From assembly GCA_016717005.1 (NCBI GenBank), contig JADJUF010000024.1, forward strand, positions 66,126-130,125: a stretch of DNA of 64,000 nt, given 5' to 3'. Of the stretch, positions 37,066-45,300 are shown piece by piece; the stretch's first letter is position 1; each line of letters opens with the position of its first letter. Source of the stretch: Myxococcales bacterium (lineage in GTDB: Bacteria > Myxococcota_A > Polyangia > Haliangiales > Haliangiaceae). The notes beneath the pieces were generated by a model. It was not told the DNA's origin. It searched no databases and worked only from the letters and a program-made list of their open reading frames with translations. A program made the position numbers and the translations under genes.

Positions 37066-38196
37066 TCACCGCGGCGGCGGCGGCGACGGCGGCTTGGCGA
37101 TCGGCTGCTTGGCGGCGGTGCCCTCGACCGGGTAGCCCTGCTGGTGCCAGAACAGGATGCCCTCGTCGAGCACCGCGGTGTGCTTGTAGCCGCGGGCGCG
37201 GAGCGCGTCGACGATCTCGCCCGACGCGTGGTGCGGGCACGCGCAGTACGCGACCACCCAGGTGTCGTCGTTGGGGATCGCGGCCAGGCCGGCCAGCTCG
37301 TAGTGCGGCACCGAGATCGCGCCGGGGATGCGGAGCGAGAGCCAGTCGGACAGCGGCCGCGCGTCGACGATCACGATCTTCTTCTTGGCGGCCAGCGCCG
37401 CCTTGACCTGGGCCGCGGGCACGAACCGGTCGTCGCGCAGCGTGAAGGTCGGGTGCTTGCCCTTGGGGTTGATCACGACCGGCCCCGACGGGATCGGGTC
37501 GGGCGGCGGCGGCGGCTGGGGCGGCGGCGGCTGCACCGCCCAGGCGCGCAGGTGCGCGACCAGATCGTCGATCTGCTGCGCGCTCAGCAGCGCGCCGAAC
37601 GACTCCATCGGCGTGCCCGGCCGGCCGCGCACGATCGCGTCGCGGATGAACGCGTCGGACGCGAGCGCCAGGAACACCGGGTGGCCGAGCTGGATCGCCT
37701 CGGCGCGCACCAGCCGATCGCCGTGGCACTTCTGGCAGGTCGCGGTGTAGAGCGCGGCGCCGGCGATCGCGTCGCCCTTGCCGGTGACCGGCGGCGGCGG
37801 CCGGTACGGCGGCCGGCCGTGGCGCAGCCAGGCGATCATGTCGGCGATGTCGCCGTCGGACAGCGGCCCGCCCAGGTCCTTGCCGTAGCCGGCCATCGGC
37901 GAGTTGGGGCGGCCCAGCTCGATCGAGCGCGCGATGAACGCGTCGTCGGCGCTCTCGAGGAACTGGTCGGTCACCAGCGACGGGGCGTGGTCGGCGACGT
38001 AGCCCTTGGCCTCGGGGCCGTGGCACAGCGCGCAGTACTTCTGGAACGCGGCGCCGCCGCGCGCGACCCGCGGATCGATCGGCGGCGTCGGCGCGCCGGC
38101 GTCGCGCGCCGGCGGGGGCGGCGGGGTCGGGGCGCCGCTCGAGCGCGAGCTGCAGGCGACGACGAGGGTGAGGAGCGAGGCTAGGACGACGCGCAC
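37066..38196 (-). CDS. Lipoprotein with two c-type haem motifs fused to a rhodanese domain
   Basis: A 376-residue lipoprotein (lipobox VVAC). Residues about 45-130 and 145-225 are cytochrome-c domains with CALCHGPEAKG and CQKCHGDRLV; each has a candidate distal Met in SPMAGYGKDLGG and TPMESFGALLSA. Residues 250-360 are a rhodanese domain with VDARPLSDWLSLRIPGAISV and the active-site loop YCACPHHASG. The order haem-haem-rhodanese suggests electron removal coupled to sulfur transfer in the periplasm. GTG start with CAGAAT six bases before it. No sulfur-oxidation genes are nearby. Confidence 0.85.
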   Translation of the reverse strand: MRVVLASLLTLVVACSSRSSGAPTPPPPPARDAGAPTPPIDPRVARGGAAFQKYCALCHGPEAKGYVADHAPSLVTDQFLESADDAFIARSIELGRPNSPMAGYGKDLGGPLSDGDIADMIAWLRHGRPPYRPPPPVTGKGDAIAGAALYTATCQKCHGDRLVRAEAIQLGHPVFLALASDAFIRDAIVRGRPGTPMESFGALLSAQQIDDLVAHLRAWAVQPPPPQPPPPPDPIPSGPVVINPKGKHPTFTLRDDRFVPAAQVKAALAAKKKIVIVDARPLSDWLSLRIPGAISVPHYELAGLAAIPNDDTWVVAYCACPHHASGEIVDALRARGYKHTAVLDEGILFWHQQGYPVEGTAAKQPIAKPPSPPPPR

Positions 38197-38215
38197 GCGC
38201 GCATTCTGTCATAGG

Positions 38216-38462
38216 CCCGGCAGGGGCGCTCGCGGGGCGGGATCCTGGCTGTCGACGCGCACCTCGGCGGCGGGCTCGCCGCGGCCGTCGGGTCAGACGC
38301 CCGGCAGGGGCGCGCGCGTCGCGGGATCCTGGCTGTCGACGCGCACCTCGGCGGCGGGCTCGCCGCGGCCGTCGGGTCAGACGCCCGGCAGGGGCGCGCG
38401 TCGCGGGATCCCGGCGGTCGGCGCGCACCTCGGCGGCGGGCTCGCCGCGGCCGGCCGTCGGG
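38216..38462. repeat. 84-bp tandem copies of the fatty-acid hydroxylase gene's 3-prime end
   Basis: Three copies (near 38216, 38290 and 38374; offsets 84, 84, then 86 to the gene copy at 38460) repeat the last 26 codons and stop of the adjacent gene. On the minus strand each full copy reads DSQDPATRAPLPGV then TGA or a close variant. The downstream copies lie beyond the true stop at 38463. Confidence 0.9.
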
Positions 38463-39365
38463 TCAGACGCCCGGCAGGGGCGCGCGCGTCGCGGGATCCT
38501 GGCTGTCGGCGAGCACCTCGGCGGCGGTCTTGCCGCGGCCGTCGTGGCGCCAGCCCGGCGGGCGGAACAGGTAACCGAGCGCGGCCCGCAGGGTCGGCGC
38601 GCGCCGGGCGTCCCGCGCCATCGCGATCCACTCGTGGAACGCGATCACGTGCAGCTTGAAGCTCTTGATGTTCTCGGTGAGGCCGTAGACCACGCGGGCG
38701 CGCTCGGGCTCGAACGTGCCGAACAGGCGATCCCAGATGATCAGGATGCCGCCGTGGTTGCGGTCGAGGTACTCGGGGTTGGCGCCGTGGTGGACGCGGT
38801 GGTGCGAGGGCGTGTTGAAGATGAACTCGATCGGCGCCGGCAGCTTGGCGATGGCCTCGGTGTGGATCCAGTACTGGTAGAGCAGGCTGATCGCCTGCTG
38901 CACGAGCACCATCCACGGCGCGAAGCCCAGGAGCGGCAGCGGCAACCAGAACAGCGGCCCGGTCAGCGGCGTGGTCCACGACTGCCGCAGCGCCGTCGAC
39001 AGGTTGTAGTGCTGGCTCGAGTGGTGGTTGACGTGGGCCGCCCACAGGAACCGGATCTCGTGGCTGGCGCGGTGGAACGCGTAGTAGCAGAGGTCCTCGG
39101 CGAAGAACAACAGCACCCAGGTCCACCACACGTTGGGCAGGGTCGCGACCCGGTACTGGTAGAGCCAGATCATCAGCGCCAGCGACACGAGCTTGGTGAA
39201 CGCCGCGATGATCACGTTGCCGACGCCCATGCCGAGCGACGCGAGCGTGTCCTTGGTCGCGTAGCCGACGATGCGCGCGTCGTCGGTCCGGCGCCGCGCC
39301 CACGCCAGCTCGATGAGCAAGGTCACGAGGAAGATCGGGATGGCGGCGTAGATCAGGACTGACAT
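38463..39365 (-). CDS. Membrane fatty acid hydroxylase / sterol desaturase family protein
   Basis: A 300-residue integral membrane diiron enzyme. Histidine boxes are HRASH (LCYYAFHRASHEIRFLWAAH), HVNHHSSQHYN and HRVHHGANPEY, with WIHTEAI between; all expected ligands are present. Four or more membrane helices can be seen. Such enzymes hydroxylate or desaturate fatty acids, sterols or carotenoids; this one's substrate is unknown. It starts two bases after the TetR stop, so the regulator and enzyme are co-transcribed. The C-terminal 26 codons are duplicated downstream. Confidence 0.86.
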   Translation of the reverse strand: MSVLIYAAIPIFLVTLLIELAWARRRTDDARIVGYATKDTLASLGMGVGNVIIAAFTKLVSLALMIWLYQYRVATLPNVWWTWVLLFFAEDLCYYAFHRASHEIRFLWAAHVNHHSSQHYNLSTALRQSWTTPLTGPLFWLPLPLLGFAPWMVLVQQAISLLYQYWIHTEAIAKLPAPIEFIFNTPSHHRVHHGANPEYLDRNHGGILIIWDRLFGTFEPERARVVYGLTENIKSFKLHVIAFHEWIAMARDARRAPTLRAALGYLFRPPGWRHDGRGKTAAEVLADSQDPATRAPLPGV

Positions 39366-39367
39366 GC

Positions 39368-40012
39368 TCAGGCCTTCCTTCCGGTCGGGCGGCGCCCGAG
39401 CTCGCGCCGGGCCAGGCGCTCGAGGAACGCGAGGTGGACGATCTCCGCGTCGGGGTCGGGCGAGAACAGGCCGATCGCCGCGCCCTGCATGGCGTAGACG
39501 ATCGCCAGCACGGCGTCGTCGAACTCGGGGTTGGCCGCGGCCGCGGCCGGGAACAGCCGCCGCGCCTCGGCCAGGAGCAGCGCCTGGTGGCGCTCGAGCA
39601 CCGGCCCGAGCGCGCGCGCGAGCGTGGGCTCGGTCCGGGCCGCGACGTAGATCTCGAGCACGACCCGCATGTCGGGCAGGCGGAACACCCGCCACAGCGC
39701 CGCGCACGCCGACGCCAGCGGATCGGCGGGGCGCGCCGGCCCGAGGTCGGCGGCGAACGCCAGGCGCAGATCGGCGAGGATCGCCTCGGTCACCGCGATC
39801 AAGAGGTCGGTCTTGTGCGGGAAGTGGCGGAACAGCGAGCCCTGGGCGACCTGGGCGCGGGTCGCGACCGCGGCGGTGGGCGCGCCGGCCAGGCCGTGCT
39901 CGCCGAGGAGCGCGCGGGCGGCGGCGATGAGCTGGGCCCGCGTGCGGATCGCGCGGGCCTGGCGCGCGGGCGCCAGCGGACGCAGGGTGCGGCGGGTGCG
40001 GGTCGCGACCAC
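39368..40012 (-). CDS. TetR-family transcriptional regulator
   Basis: About 214 residues. The N-terminal DNA-binding domain is IRTRAQLIAAARALLGEHGL, then TAAVATRAQVAQGSLFRHFP with HKTDLLIAVTEAILADL, a standard TetR helix-turn-helix. The C-terminal ligand domain is TetR_C-like and rich in Ala. A start at 40051 would overlap the palindromic operator, so the GTG at 40012 is preferred. It lies just upstream of the fatty-acid hydroxylase gene and probably represses that pair in response to a lipophilic ligand. Confidence 0.82.
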   Translation of the reverse strand: MVATRTRRTLRPLAPARQARAIRTRAQLIAAARALLGEHGLAGAPTAAVATRAQVAQGSLFRHFPHKTDLLIAVTEAILADLRLAFAADLGPARPADPLASACAALWRVFRLPDMRVVLEIYVAARTEPTLARALGPVLERHQALLLAEARRLFPAAAAANPEFDDAVLAIVYAMQGAAIGLFSPDPDAEIVHLAFLERLARRELGRRPTGRKA

Positions 40013-40027
40013 GACCCGACCGTACCA

Positions 40028-40052
40028 GAAAGAAAGTGACTGGTCACTCACT
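40028..40052. promoter_or_regulatory. Candidate TetR operator
   Basis: AGTGAC-TG-GTCACT, with outer arms AAAGTGA and TCACTTT, lies 16-40 bp before the preferred TetR start and about 60 bp before the divergent DsbA-type gene. The shape and TGAC/GTCA half-sites are usual for TetR operators, so autoregulation is likely. Confidence 0.6.
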
Positions 40053-40107
40053 TTTTACCGAGGGCCGGCCACGTGCGCCGGCCTGGGCCGCGCGATAGCC
40101 TGCGCAG

Positions 40108-41616
40108 GTGCGCTCCCTCTGCTCGCTGATCCTGGTCGCCCTCGCGGCCGTGGTGGCGGCGTCGCCGGCCGCCGCCGGCCCGGGGTTCGACCCCGACGCC
40201 ATCTACGCGGTGACCCTCGACGACGCGCCCCGGCGCGGCCCGGCCGACGCGCCGGTGACGATCGTCGAGTTCTCGGACTTCGCGTGCGGGTACTGCAACC
40301 GCGCGCAGGGCGTGCTCCGCCACCTCGAGCGTCAGTACCCCGGGCAGATCCGCTGGGTCTTCCGGACGCTGCCGCTCGACGAGGACACCGGCACGCTGGC
40401 GTCGGAGGCGGCGCTGGCGGCGGCGCGCCAGGGGCGGTTCTGGCCGATGCACGATCGCCTGTTCGCGGTCCACGGTCGGGTCGATCGGGCCGCGGTCGAG
40501 CTGATCGCGGTCGACCTCGGGCTCGACCTGGCGCGGTTCCGCGACGAGCTCGACAGCGGGCGGGCGCGCGCGGCGGTGCTGGCCGACCTGGCGGTCGGGC
40601 GCGGGCTCGGCATCACCGGCACGCCGGCGTTCTTCATCAACGGCCGCGCCATCGCCGGCGCCGCGCCGCTGTCGACGTTCCTGCGCGTGGTCGGCGAGGA
40701 GCTGGTCCGCAGCCGCGACCTCGGCGGCGCCGGTGATCGCTACGCCCAGCTCACCGCTGGCGGGCGGACCGTGGCCGACAGCGGCGCGCCGCCGCCGCAG
40801 GCCGCCGTGCTGTCGGAGCAGGACAGCTACCGCATCGGGCTCGGGCTGCCCGGCCACCGGCGCGGACCCGACGATGCGGCGGTGACGATCGTGGTCTGGA
40901 GCGACTTCCTGTGTCCGTACTGCGCCAACCAGGCCCCGATCCTCGACGGGCTCGTGGCCGCGCACCCGCGCGACGTGCGGCTGGTCTACCGGCACCTGCC
41001 GCTGATCATGCACGTCGGCGCCGAGCTCGCGGCCGAGGCCGCGGTCGAGGCCGGGCGCCAGGGCAAGTTCTGGGCGTTCCACGATCAGCTGTTCGCGGCC
41101 AGCAAGGGCGGCCTGCCGCGCGACGTCCTGCTCGAGCGCGGCAAGCTGGCCGGGCTCGACGTCGCGGCGCTGGCCGCGGCGCTGGCCGATCACCGCCACC
41201 GCGACGTGGTCGCCGCCGACGCGGCCGCGGCGCTGTCGCTCGGCGCCAACGGGACGCCGACCTTGTTCGTCAACGGCCGGGCGCTGCCGGGCATGGTCGA
41301 TCGCGACGAGCTCGAGTCGGTGATCGCGGTCGAGCTCGAGCGCGCGCGGTCGCTCGTCGCGCGCGGGGTCGCGGCCGGCGACGTCTACGGGGTGATCGGC
41401 CTGGGCGCCGACCACGTCGAGCACGGCGATCCGCGCCAGCTCGCGCGCACCGGCCTGCGGATCGAGCCAGGGACCGTCGAGCGGGCGCGCATGGTGATCG
41501 CGGCCTGCCGCGCCCGCGATCGCGACGACGCCCGGGCGCTGGCGGCGCGGCTGCGGGGCCCCGAGGCCGCGCTGGCCCAGGGCGTGTGCGCCGATCGCGG
41601 GATCGATCTGCCATGA
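40108..41616 (+). CDS. Exported tandem DsbA-like thiol oxidoreductase
   Basis: A 502-residue exported protein with two DsbA/thioredoxin-like domains. The first (about 45-215) has FSDFACGYCNRAQGVL and the cis-Pro loop GTPAFFINGRAI. The second (about 245-430) has WSDFLCPYCANQAP and GTPTLFVNGRALPG. Both CxxC pairs are intact. The signal peptide is cleaved near SPAAAG. It probably forms or reorders disulfides in the periplasm; the duplicated domains may act as a relay. GTG start with TAGCCT six bases before it. Its stop overlaps the glutathione reductase ATG. Confidence 0.88.
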   Translation: MRSLCSLILVALAAVVAASPAAAGPGFDPDAIYAVTLDDAPRRGPADAPVTIVEFSDFACGYCNRAQGVLRHLERQYPGQIRWVFRTLPLDEDTGTLASEAALAAARQGRFWPMHDRLFAVHGRVDRAAVELIAVDLGLDLARFRDELDSGRARAAVLADLAVGRGLGITGTPAFFINGRAIAGAAPLSTFLRVVGEELVRSRDLGGAGDRYAQLTAGGRTVADSGAPPPQAAVLSEQDSYRIGLGLPGHRRGPDDAAVTIVVWSDFLCPYCANQAPILDGLVAAHPRDVRLVYRHLPLIMHVGAELAAEAAVEAGRQGKFWAFHDQLFAASKGGLPRDVLLERGKLAGLDVAALAAALADHRHRDVVAADAAAALSLGANGTPTLFVNGRALPGMVDRDELESVIAVELERARSLVARGVAAGDVYGVIGLGADHVEHGDPRQLARTGLRIEPGTVERARMVIAACRARDRDDARALAARLRGPEAALAQGVCADRGIDLP

Positions 41617-42953
41617 CCGACGTCGACGTCGACCTGTTCGTGATCGGCGGCGGCTCCGGCGGCGTCCGGGCCGCGCGCATCGCCGCGACCCACGGCGCGC
41701 GGGTGGCGATCGCCGAGGAGCACCGCTGGGGCGGCACCTGCGTGATCCGCGGCTGCGTGCCCAAGAAGCTCCTGGTCTACGCCAGCGAGTTCGCGCACGC
41801 GTTCGACGACGCGCGCGGGTTCGGCTGGGAGGTCGGCCCGGTCCGCCACGACTGGGCGGCGCTGATCGCCGCCAAGGACCGCGAGATCGCCCGGCTGTCG
41901 GGCCTGTACCAGGGCAACCTCGAGCGCCACGGCGTCGTGCGCCACGACGGCCGCGCCACGCTGGTCGACGCGCACACGGTCGCGATCGGCGGCGCGCGCG
42001 TGCGGGCCGGGCACATCTTGATCGCCACCGGCGGCCGGCCGGTGCGGCCCCGCATCCCCGGGGCCGAGCTGTTCATCACCTCGGACGAGGCGTTCCACCT
42101 GCCGACCTTGCCGGCGCGGATCGCGATCGTCGGCGGCGGCTACATCGGCGTCGAGTTCGCGCACATCTTCCGCGGCCTCGGCGCCGAGGTGACGCTGATC
42201 CACCGGCGCGATCGGGTGCTGGCCGGGTTCGACGACGATCTCCGCGACGCGGTCGAGGCCGGCCTGGCTCGGGCCGGCGTGGTCGTGCGGGCGGGCGGTG
42301 AGCCGCGCGCGGTCCGGCGCGCGGCCGACGGCGCGATCGTGCTCGAGCTCGACGGCGCCGAGGTCGTCGCCGACGTGGCGATGGCCGCGACCGGGCGCGC
42401 GCCCCACACCGCCGGGCTCGGGCTCGAGGCGGCCGGGGTCGCGGTCGACGCGCGCGGCGCGATCGCGGTCGACGCCTGGAGCCAGACCTCGGCGCCGAGC
42501 GTCTACGCGGTCGGCGACGTCACCGGCCGGGTCGCGCTGACGCCGGTCGCGATCCGCGAGGGCCACGCGTTCGCCGACACGGTCTTCGGCGGCAAGGCGA
42601 TCAAGATCGACCACGAGCTGATCGCGACCGCGGTGTTCGCGCAGCCGGCGGCGGCGGCGGTCGGGCTGTCCGAGGCCGCCGCGATCGCGCGCGGCCACGA
42701 CGTCCAGATCTACGCCACCAAGTTCCGGCCGATGAAGCACACGATGACCGGCCGGGGCGATCAGGTGTTCCTGAAGCTGGTGGTCGATCGGGTCACCGGC
42801 GTGGTGCTGGGCGTACACATGGTCGCGGCCGAGGCGCCGGAGATCATCCAGGCGGTCGCGATCGCCGTGACGATGGGCGCGACCAAGGACGACTTCGATC
42901 GGACCTTCGCGGTCCACCCGACCGCGGCCGAGGAGCTGGTGCTCCTGCGCTAA
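41613..42953 (+). CDS. gor: Glutathione-disulfide reductase
   Basis: A 446-residue flavoprotein disulfide reductase. The FAD loop is VIGGGSGGVRAARIAATHGA, the redox pair Cys43/Cys48 is in GGTCVIRGCVPKK, the NAD(P) loop is VGGGYIGVEFA, and the C-terminal catalytic His is in HPTAAEELVLLR. The VIRGCVPKK form and SGGVRAAR are those of glutathione reductase, not dihydrolipoamide dehydrogenase. It regenerates glutathione with NADPH. It overlaps the DsbA-like gene by four bases, linking periplasmic thiol oxidation and cytoplasmic thiol reduction in one operon. The left arm of an inverted-repeat element starts in its stop codon. Confidence 0.92.
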   Translation: MTDVDVDLFVIGGGSGGVRAARIAATHGARVAIAEEHRWGGTCVIRGCVPKKLLVYASEFAHAFDDARGFGWEVGPVRHDWAALIAAKDREIARLSGLYQGNLERHGVVRHDGRATLVDAHTVAIGGARVRAGHILIATGGRPVRPRIPGAELFITSDEAFHLPTLPARIAIVGGGYIGVEFAHIFRGLGAEVTLIHRRDRVLAGFDDDLRDAVEAGLARAGVVVRAGGEPRAVRRAADGAIVLELDGAEVVADVAMAATGRAPHTAGLGLEAAGVAVDARGAIAVDAWSQTSAPSVYAVGDVTGRVALTPVAIREGHAFADTVFGGKAIKIDHELIATAVFAQPAAAAVGLSEAAAIARGHDVQIYATKFRPMKHTMTGRGDQVFLKLVVDRVTGVVLGVHMVAAEAPEIIQAVAIAVTMGATKDDFDRTFAVHPTAAEELVLLR

Positions 42954-43132
42954 GGGCCCGCGCGTGAACAAGTCGATCGAGGATCGCGGACGAGGCGCCC
43001 GGATGGCAAGGCGACGGCGAGGACCGGAGGGGAGCGTCCTCGTTGGACGTGACCCGAGGACCGGAGCCGGCAACGCAGCCAGCCGGGATGGATCGGCCGC
43101 GAGACCGACCGAGTTGTTCACGCGCGGGCCCT
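42953..43132. repeat. Large inverted-repeat element, possible structured RNA or MITE
   Basis: Left arm AGGGCCCGCGCGTGAACAA (42953-42971) pairs perfectly over 19 bp with 43114-43132. Inside, TCGCGG (42984-42989) can pair with CCGCGA (43097-43102), CCCGG (42998-43002) with CCGGG (43083-43087), and CGAGGAC (43018-43024) with GTCCTCG (43036-43042); all pairs are nested. A second CGAGGAC at 43055-43061 offers an alternative pairing. No protein is encoded. It could serve as transcript 3-prime end, a mobile palindromic element or an RNA. Confidence 0.7.
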
Positions 43133-43163
43133 AACCTTCGGGGGCGCGCGGGGTCATGGTCGC

Positions 43164-44336
43164 ATGCGGAGATCGAGCTCAGGCCGAGGTCGCGTGGTGG
43201 TCGCGGTGGCGCTGGCGGGCGTGGTGACGCTGGCGTGCAGCGGCGGCGGGGCGGGCGCGATCGACGCGGCGGTCGACGCGGCCGACGCGACGGTCGACGC
43301 GGCGCCCGACGCCGCCCCGGTGGTCGTCGACACCGGCTCGGTCTTCTTGCCCGACTGCCGGGCCTTCAACCGTCGGTGCGAGGGCGCCGACGCGCAGGAT
43401 CCGGCGTGCGGCGCGTGCCAGTACCGGGTCCGCTACCGCGCCGATGTGTGCACGCCGACACGGCCGTGCGACGACCTGTTCCTGTACTGGCCGGCGTTCA
43501 CGTGCGACCACCCGGGCCTCGCCGACGCGACCGCGGCGCTGCTGACCTCGCATCCAGGGTTCGTGATGCTGTGCGTGCAGCCGATCTACCCGGGCGAGGT
43601 CCTGCCGGCGTCGCTGGGCGCGCCCGAGCGCGACGACCGGGCGGTGACCGCGGCGCTGGCGCGCCTGCGCCCGGGCGGCGACCTGGCGGTGTGGACCGGC
43701 GCCAACCTGCTGATGGGCGGCTGCAGCATGGGCGCGACCCGCTATCCGGTCGTGGCCGCGCGCTACCCCGACGACGCGCGCTGGCTCGGCAGCGCCAAGA
43801 CCGGCGTGTGCATGAGCGACGGCGTCGTCGACGTCGCCGCGCAGGATCGGTTCGTCGGCGCCGGCACCGGCCCGTCGTGCGCCGCGCGCCACGACCGCGT
43901 CGCCCACGGGTACACCGTCGCGACGCCGACGCCGGGCCACGCGTGCAGCGCCAGCGCCGGCGGCCAGTGCGCGTGCGACCCCGCCCACGCGGCGCTCGCC
44001 TACCCGGGCGACTGCGCCGACGGCGACTGCGTCGGCTTCGACTCGATCGTCCGCGCGAGCGCCGCCGGCGTCGAGTTCGCGCCCGGCGTCGACGCCGCGG
44101 CGTTCGCGGTGCCCCACTGGAAGCTGTTCACCGAGGGCGACGCCTGGGCCGGCGACCTCGCCAGCCGGTGCGAGCGCGACGTCGTGCCGGCCGCGCCGCT
44201 GACCGGGCTGTGCGCGCTGCTCGACGCCGATCCCGACCACGACTGCACGATCGTGCACGTCCCCGACGCGCCCCACTGCAGCTACTACAACACCCACCTC
44301 GGCGAGCAGTGCCTGGACTGGTTCGCCGGGCTCTAA
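43164..44336 (+). CDS. Secreted Cys-rich lipoprotein with a hydrolase-like nucleophile elbow
   Basis: A 390-residue lipoprotein (lipobox TLAC). An Asp/Ala-rich linker (AAVDAADATVDAAPDAAPVV) precedes a domain with many cysteines (CRAFNRRCEGADAQDPACGA) and an alpha/beta-hydrolase-like layout: FLYWPAFTCDHPG, GGDLAVWTGANLLMGG and GCSMGATRYP, where G-x-S-x-G would be the nucleophile elbow. C-terminal CTIVHVPDAPHCSYYNTHLG could provide the His. It may be a secreted esterase stabilised by disulfides; this is inferred from motif order only. Confidence 0.6.
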   Translation: MRRSSSGRGRVVVAVALAGVVTLACSGGGAGAIDAAVDAADATVDAAPDAAPVVVDTGSVFLPDCRAFNRRCEGADAQDPACGACQYRVRYRADVCTPTRPCDDLFLYWPAFTCDHPGLADATAALLTSHPGFVMLCVQPIYPGEVLPASLGAPERDDRAVTAALARLRPGGDLAVWTGANLLMGGCSMGATRYPVVAARYPDDARWLGSAKTGVCMSDGVVDVAAQDRFVGAGTGPSCAARHDRVAHGYTVATPTPGHACSASAGGQCACDPAHAALAYPGDCADGDCVGFDSIVRASAAGVEFAPGVDAAAFAVPHWKLFTEGDAWAGDLASRCERDVVPAAPLTGLCALLDADPDHDCTIVHVPDAPHCSYYNTHLGEQCLDWFAGL

Positions 44337-44337
44337 C

Positions 44338-44490
44338 CCCAGGGCTCACCTGTGTTGGCCCGCTGCGCTGCGCCTCCTGCGCGATCTCGTCGTTGCGTAC
44401 TCGCCGGGTACACCCGGTACCGGTCGCCGCCGCGCCTCGACCTCGAGCAAGATGCTGTCCGGATCGAGCGCAACCCAGGTGAGCCCTGGG
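44338..44490. repeat. 153-bp element with 15-bp terminal inverted repeats (MITE-like)
   Basis: CCCAGGGCTCACCTG at 44338-44352 is perfectly inverted at 44476-44490, and pairing extends imperfectly for a few more bases inwards. The enclosed DNA has no convincing gene. It starts just after the stop codon of the preceding gene. Small size, terminal inversion and lack of coding fit a MITE; a terminator-like role is an alternative. The remaining bases to 44600 hold no gene. Confidence 0.55.
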
Positions 44491-44601
44491 TCAGGGCCGC
44501 CGTCGGCCGAGCCTGATCGCGGCCCGCTCGGGCAGGGCGGCGCGGACCGCGTCGGGCAGGTCACGCCGCGCGTGCGGCGATCTGCCGCGTTGTGGATCGT
44601 T

Positions 44602-44633
44602 CGATGACTCAGTATCAGTGACCTTGTGTCATC
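44602..44633. promoter_or_regulatory. Candidate TetR operator/promoter region
   Basis: GATGAC ... GTCATC is an inverted pair around TCAGTATCAGTGACC, and TGACTCAGTATCAGTGA itself is a near-palindrome with TGACT/AGTGA half-sites. It overlaps the start of the TetR gene at 44626, so autoregulation is likely. Confidence 0.4.
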
Positions 44634-45291
44634 GAAGAAGCAGCCGCCCGCGCCGCGCACCCGCCAGACCCAGAAGGCCGCCACCCGGGCGACGCTCGCG
44701 GCCGCGGCCCGGCGCTGCTTCGCCGAGCACGGCTTCGCCGCGACGCAGATCGGCGACATCGCCAAGGCCGCCGGCGTCGCGCACGGCACGTTCTACGTCC
44801 ACTTCGCGTCCAAGGAGCAGGTCTGCGACGAGCTGCTCGACGAGCTCAACCAGGCGCTGGTCGGCGAGCTCGAGGCGGCGTGGGGCCCGGGCGCGCTGGC
44901 CGATCCGACCCGGACCGCGCGCCGGCTCGCCGAGATCTGCCTGGATCGCTGGCGCGCCGATCGCGACCTGGTCGCCGCGTTCGCCGAGCGCGCCGGCCTC
45001 GACGGTCGCCTCGATCAGCTGCGCGACGGCATCAACCCGCCGGTGGCCCGCTTCCTGGGCGCGCGGATCGCGACCCTGGCCGCCGCGGTCGGCGCCAAGG
45101 TCCGGCAGCCCGAGCTCCTGGCCCACGCGCTGCTCGGCATGTGGACCCGGGTCGGCCTCCAGTACCTGTTCGGCGCCGGCGTCTCGCGCAAGCAGGCCGC
45201 CGAGTTGCTCGCCACCTTGTCGATCGGCGCGCTCGGCGCCGCCATCCCCGAGCTCGGCCGCGCCCTCGCGCGGACGCCCGCCCAACGCTGA
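44626..45291 (+). CDS. TetR-family transcriptional regulator
   Basis: A 221-residue regulator. Its helix-turn-helix is FAEHGFAATQIGDIAKAAGV followed by AHGTFYVHFASKEQVCDELL, the TetR signature. The C-terminal domain contains GLQYLFGAGVSRKQAAELLA. GTG start at 44626. The radical SAM gene begins nine bases after its stop, so it probably controls the radical SAM-membrane protein operon it heads. The inducer is unknown. Confidence 0.85.
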   Translation: MSSKKQPPAPRTRQTQKAATRATLAAAARRCFAEHGFAATQIGDIAKAAGVAHGTFYVHFASKEQVCDELLDELNQALVGELEAAWGPGALADPTRTARRLAEICLDRWRADRDLVAAFAERAGLDGRLDQLRDGINPPVARFLGARIATLAAAVGAKVRQPELLAHALLGMWTRVGLQYLFGAGVSRKQAAELLATLSIGALGAAIPELGRALARTPAQR

Positions 45292-45300
45292 GAGGATCTC

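Noticed and set aside
41613..42953. Mercuric reductase or dihydrolipoamide dehydrogenase instead of glutathione reductase
   Set aside because: There is no N-terminal metal-binding domain or C-terminal Cys pair, and the GGTCVIRGCVPKK motif is the glutathione reductase form.
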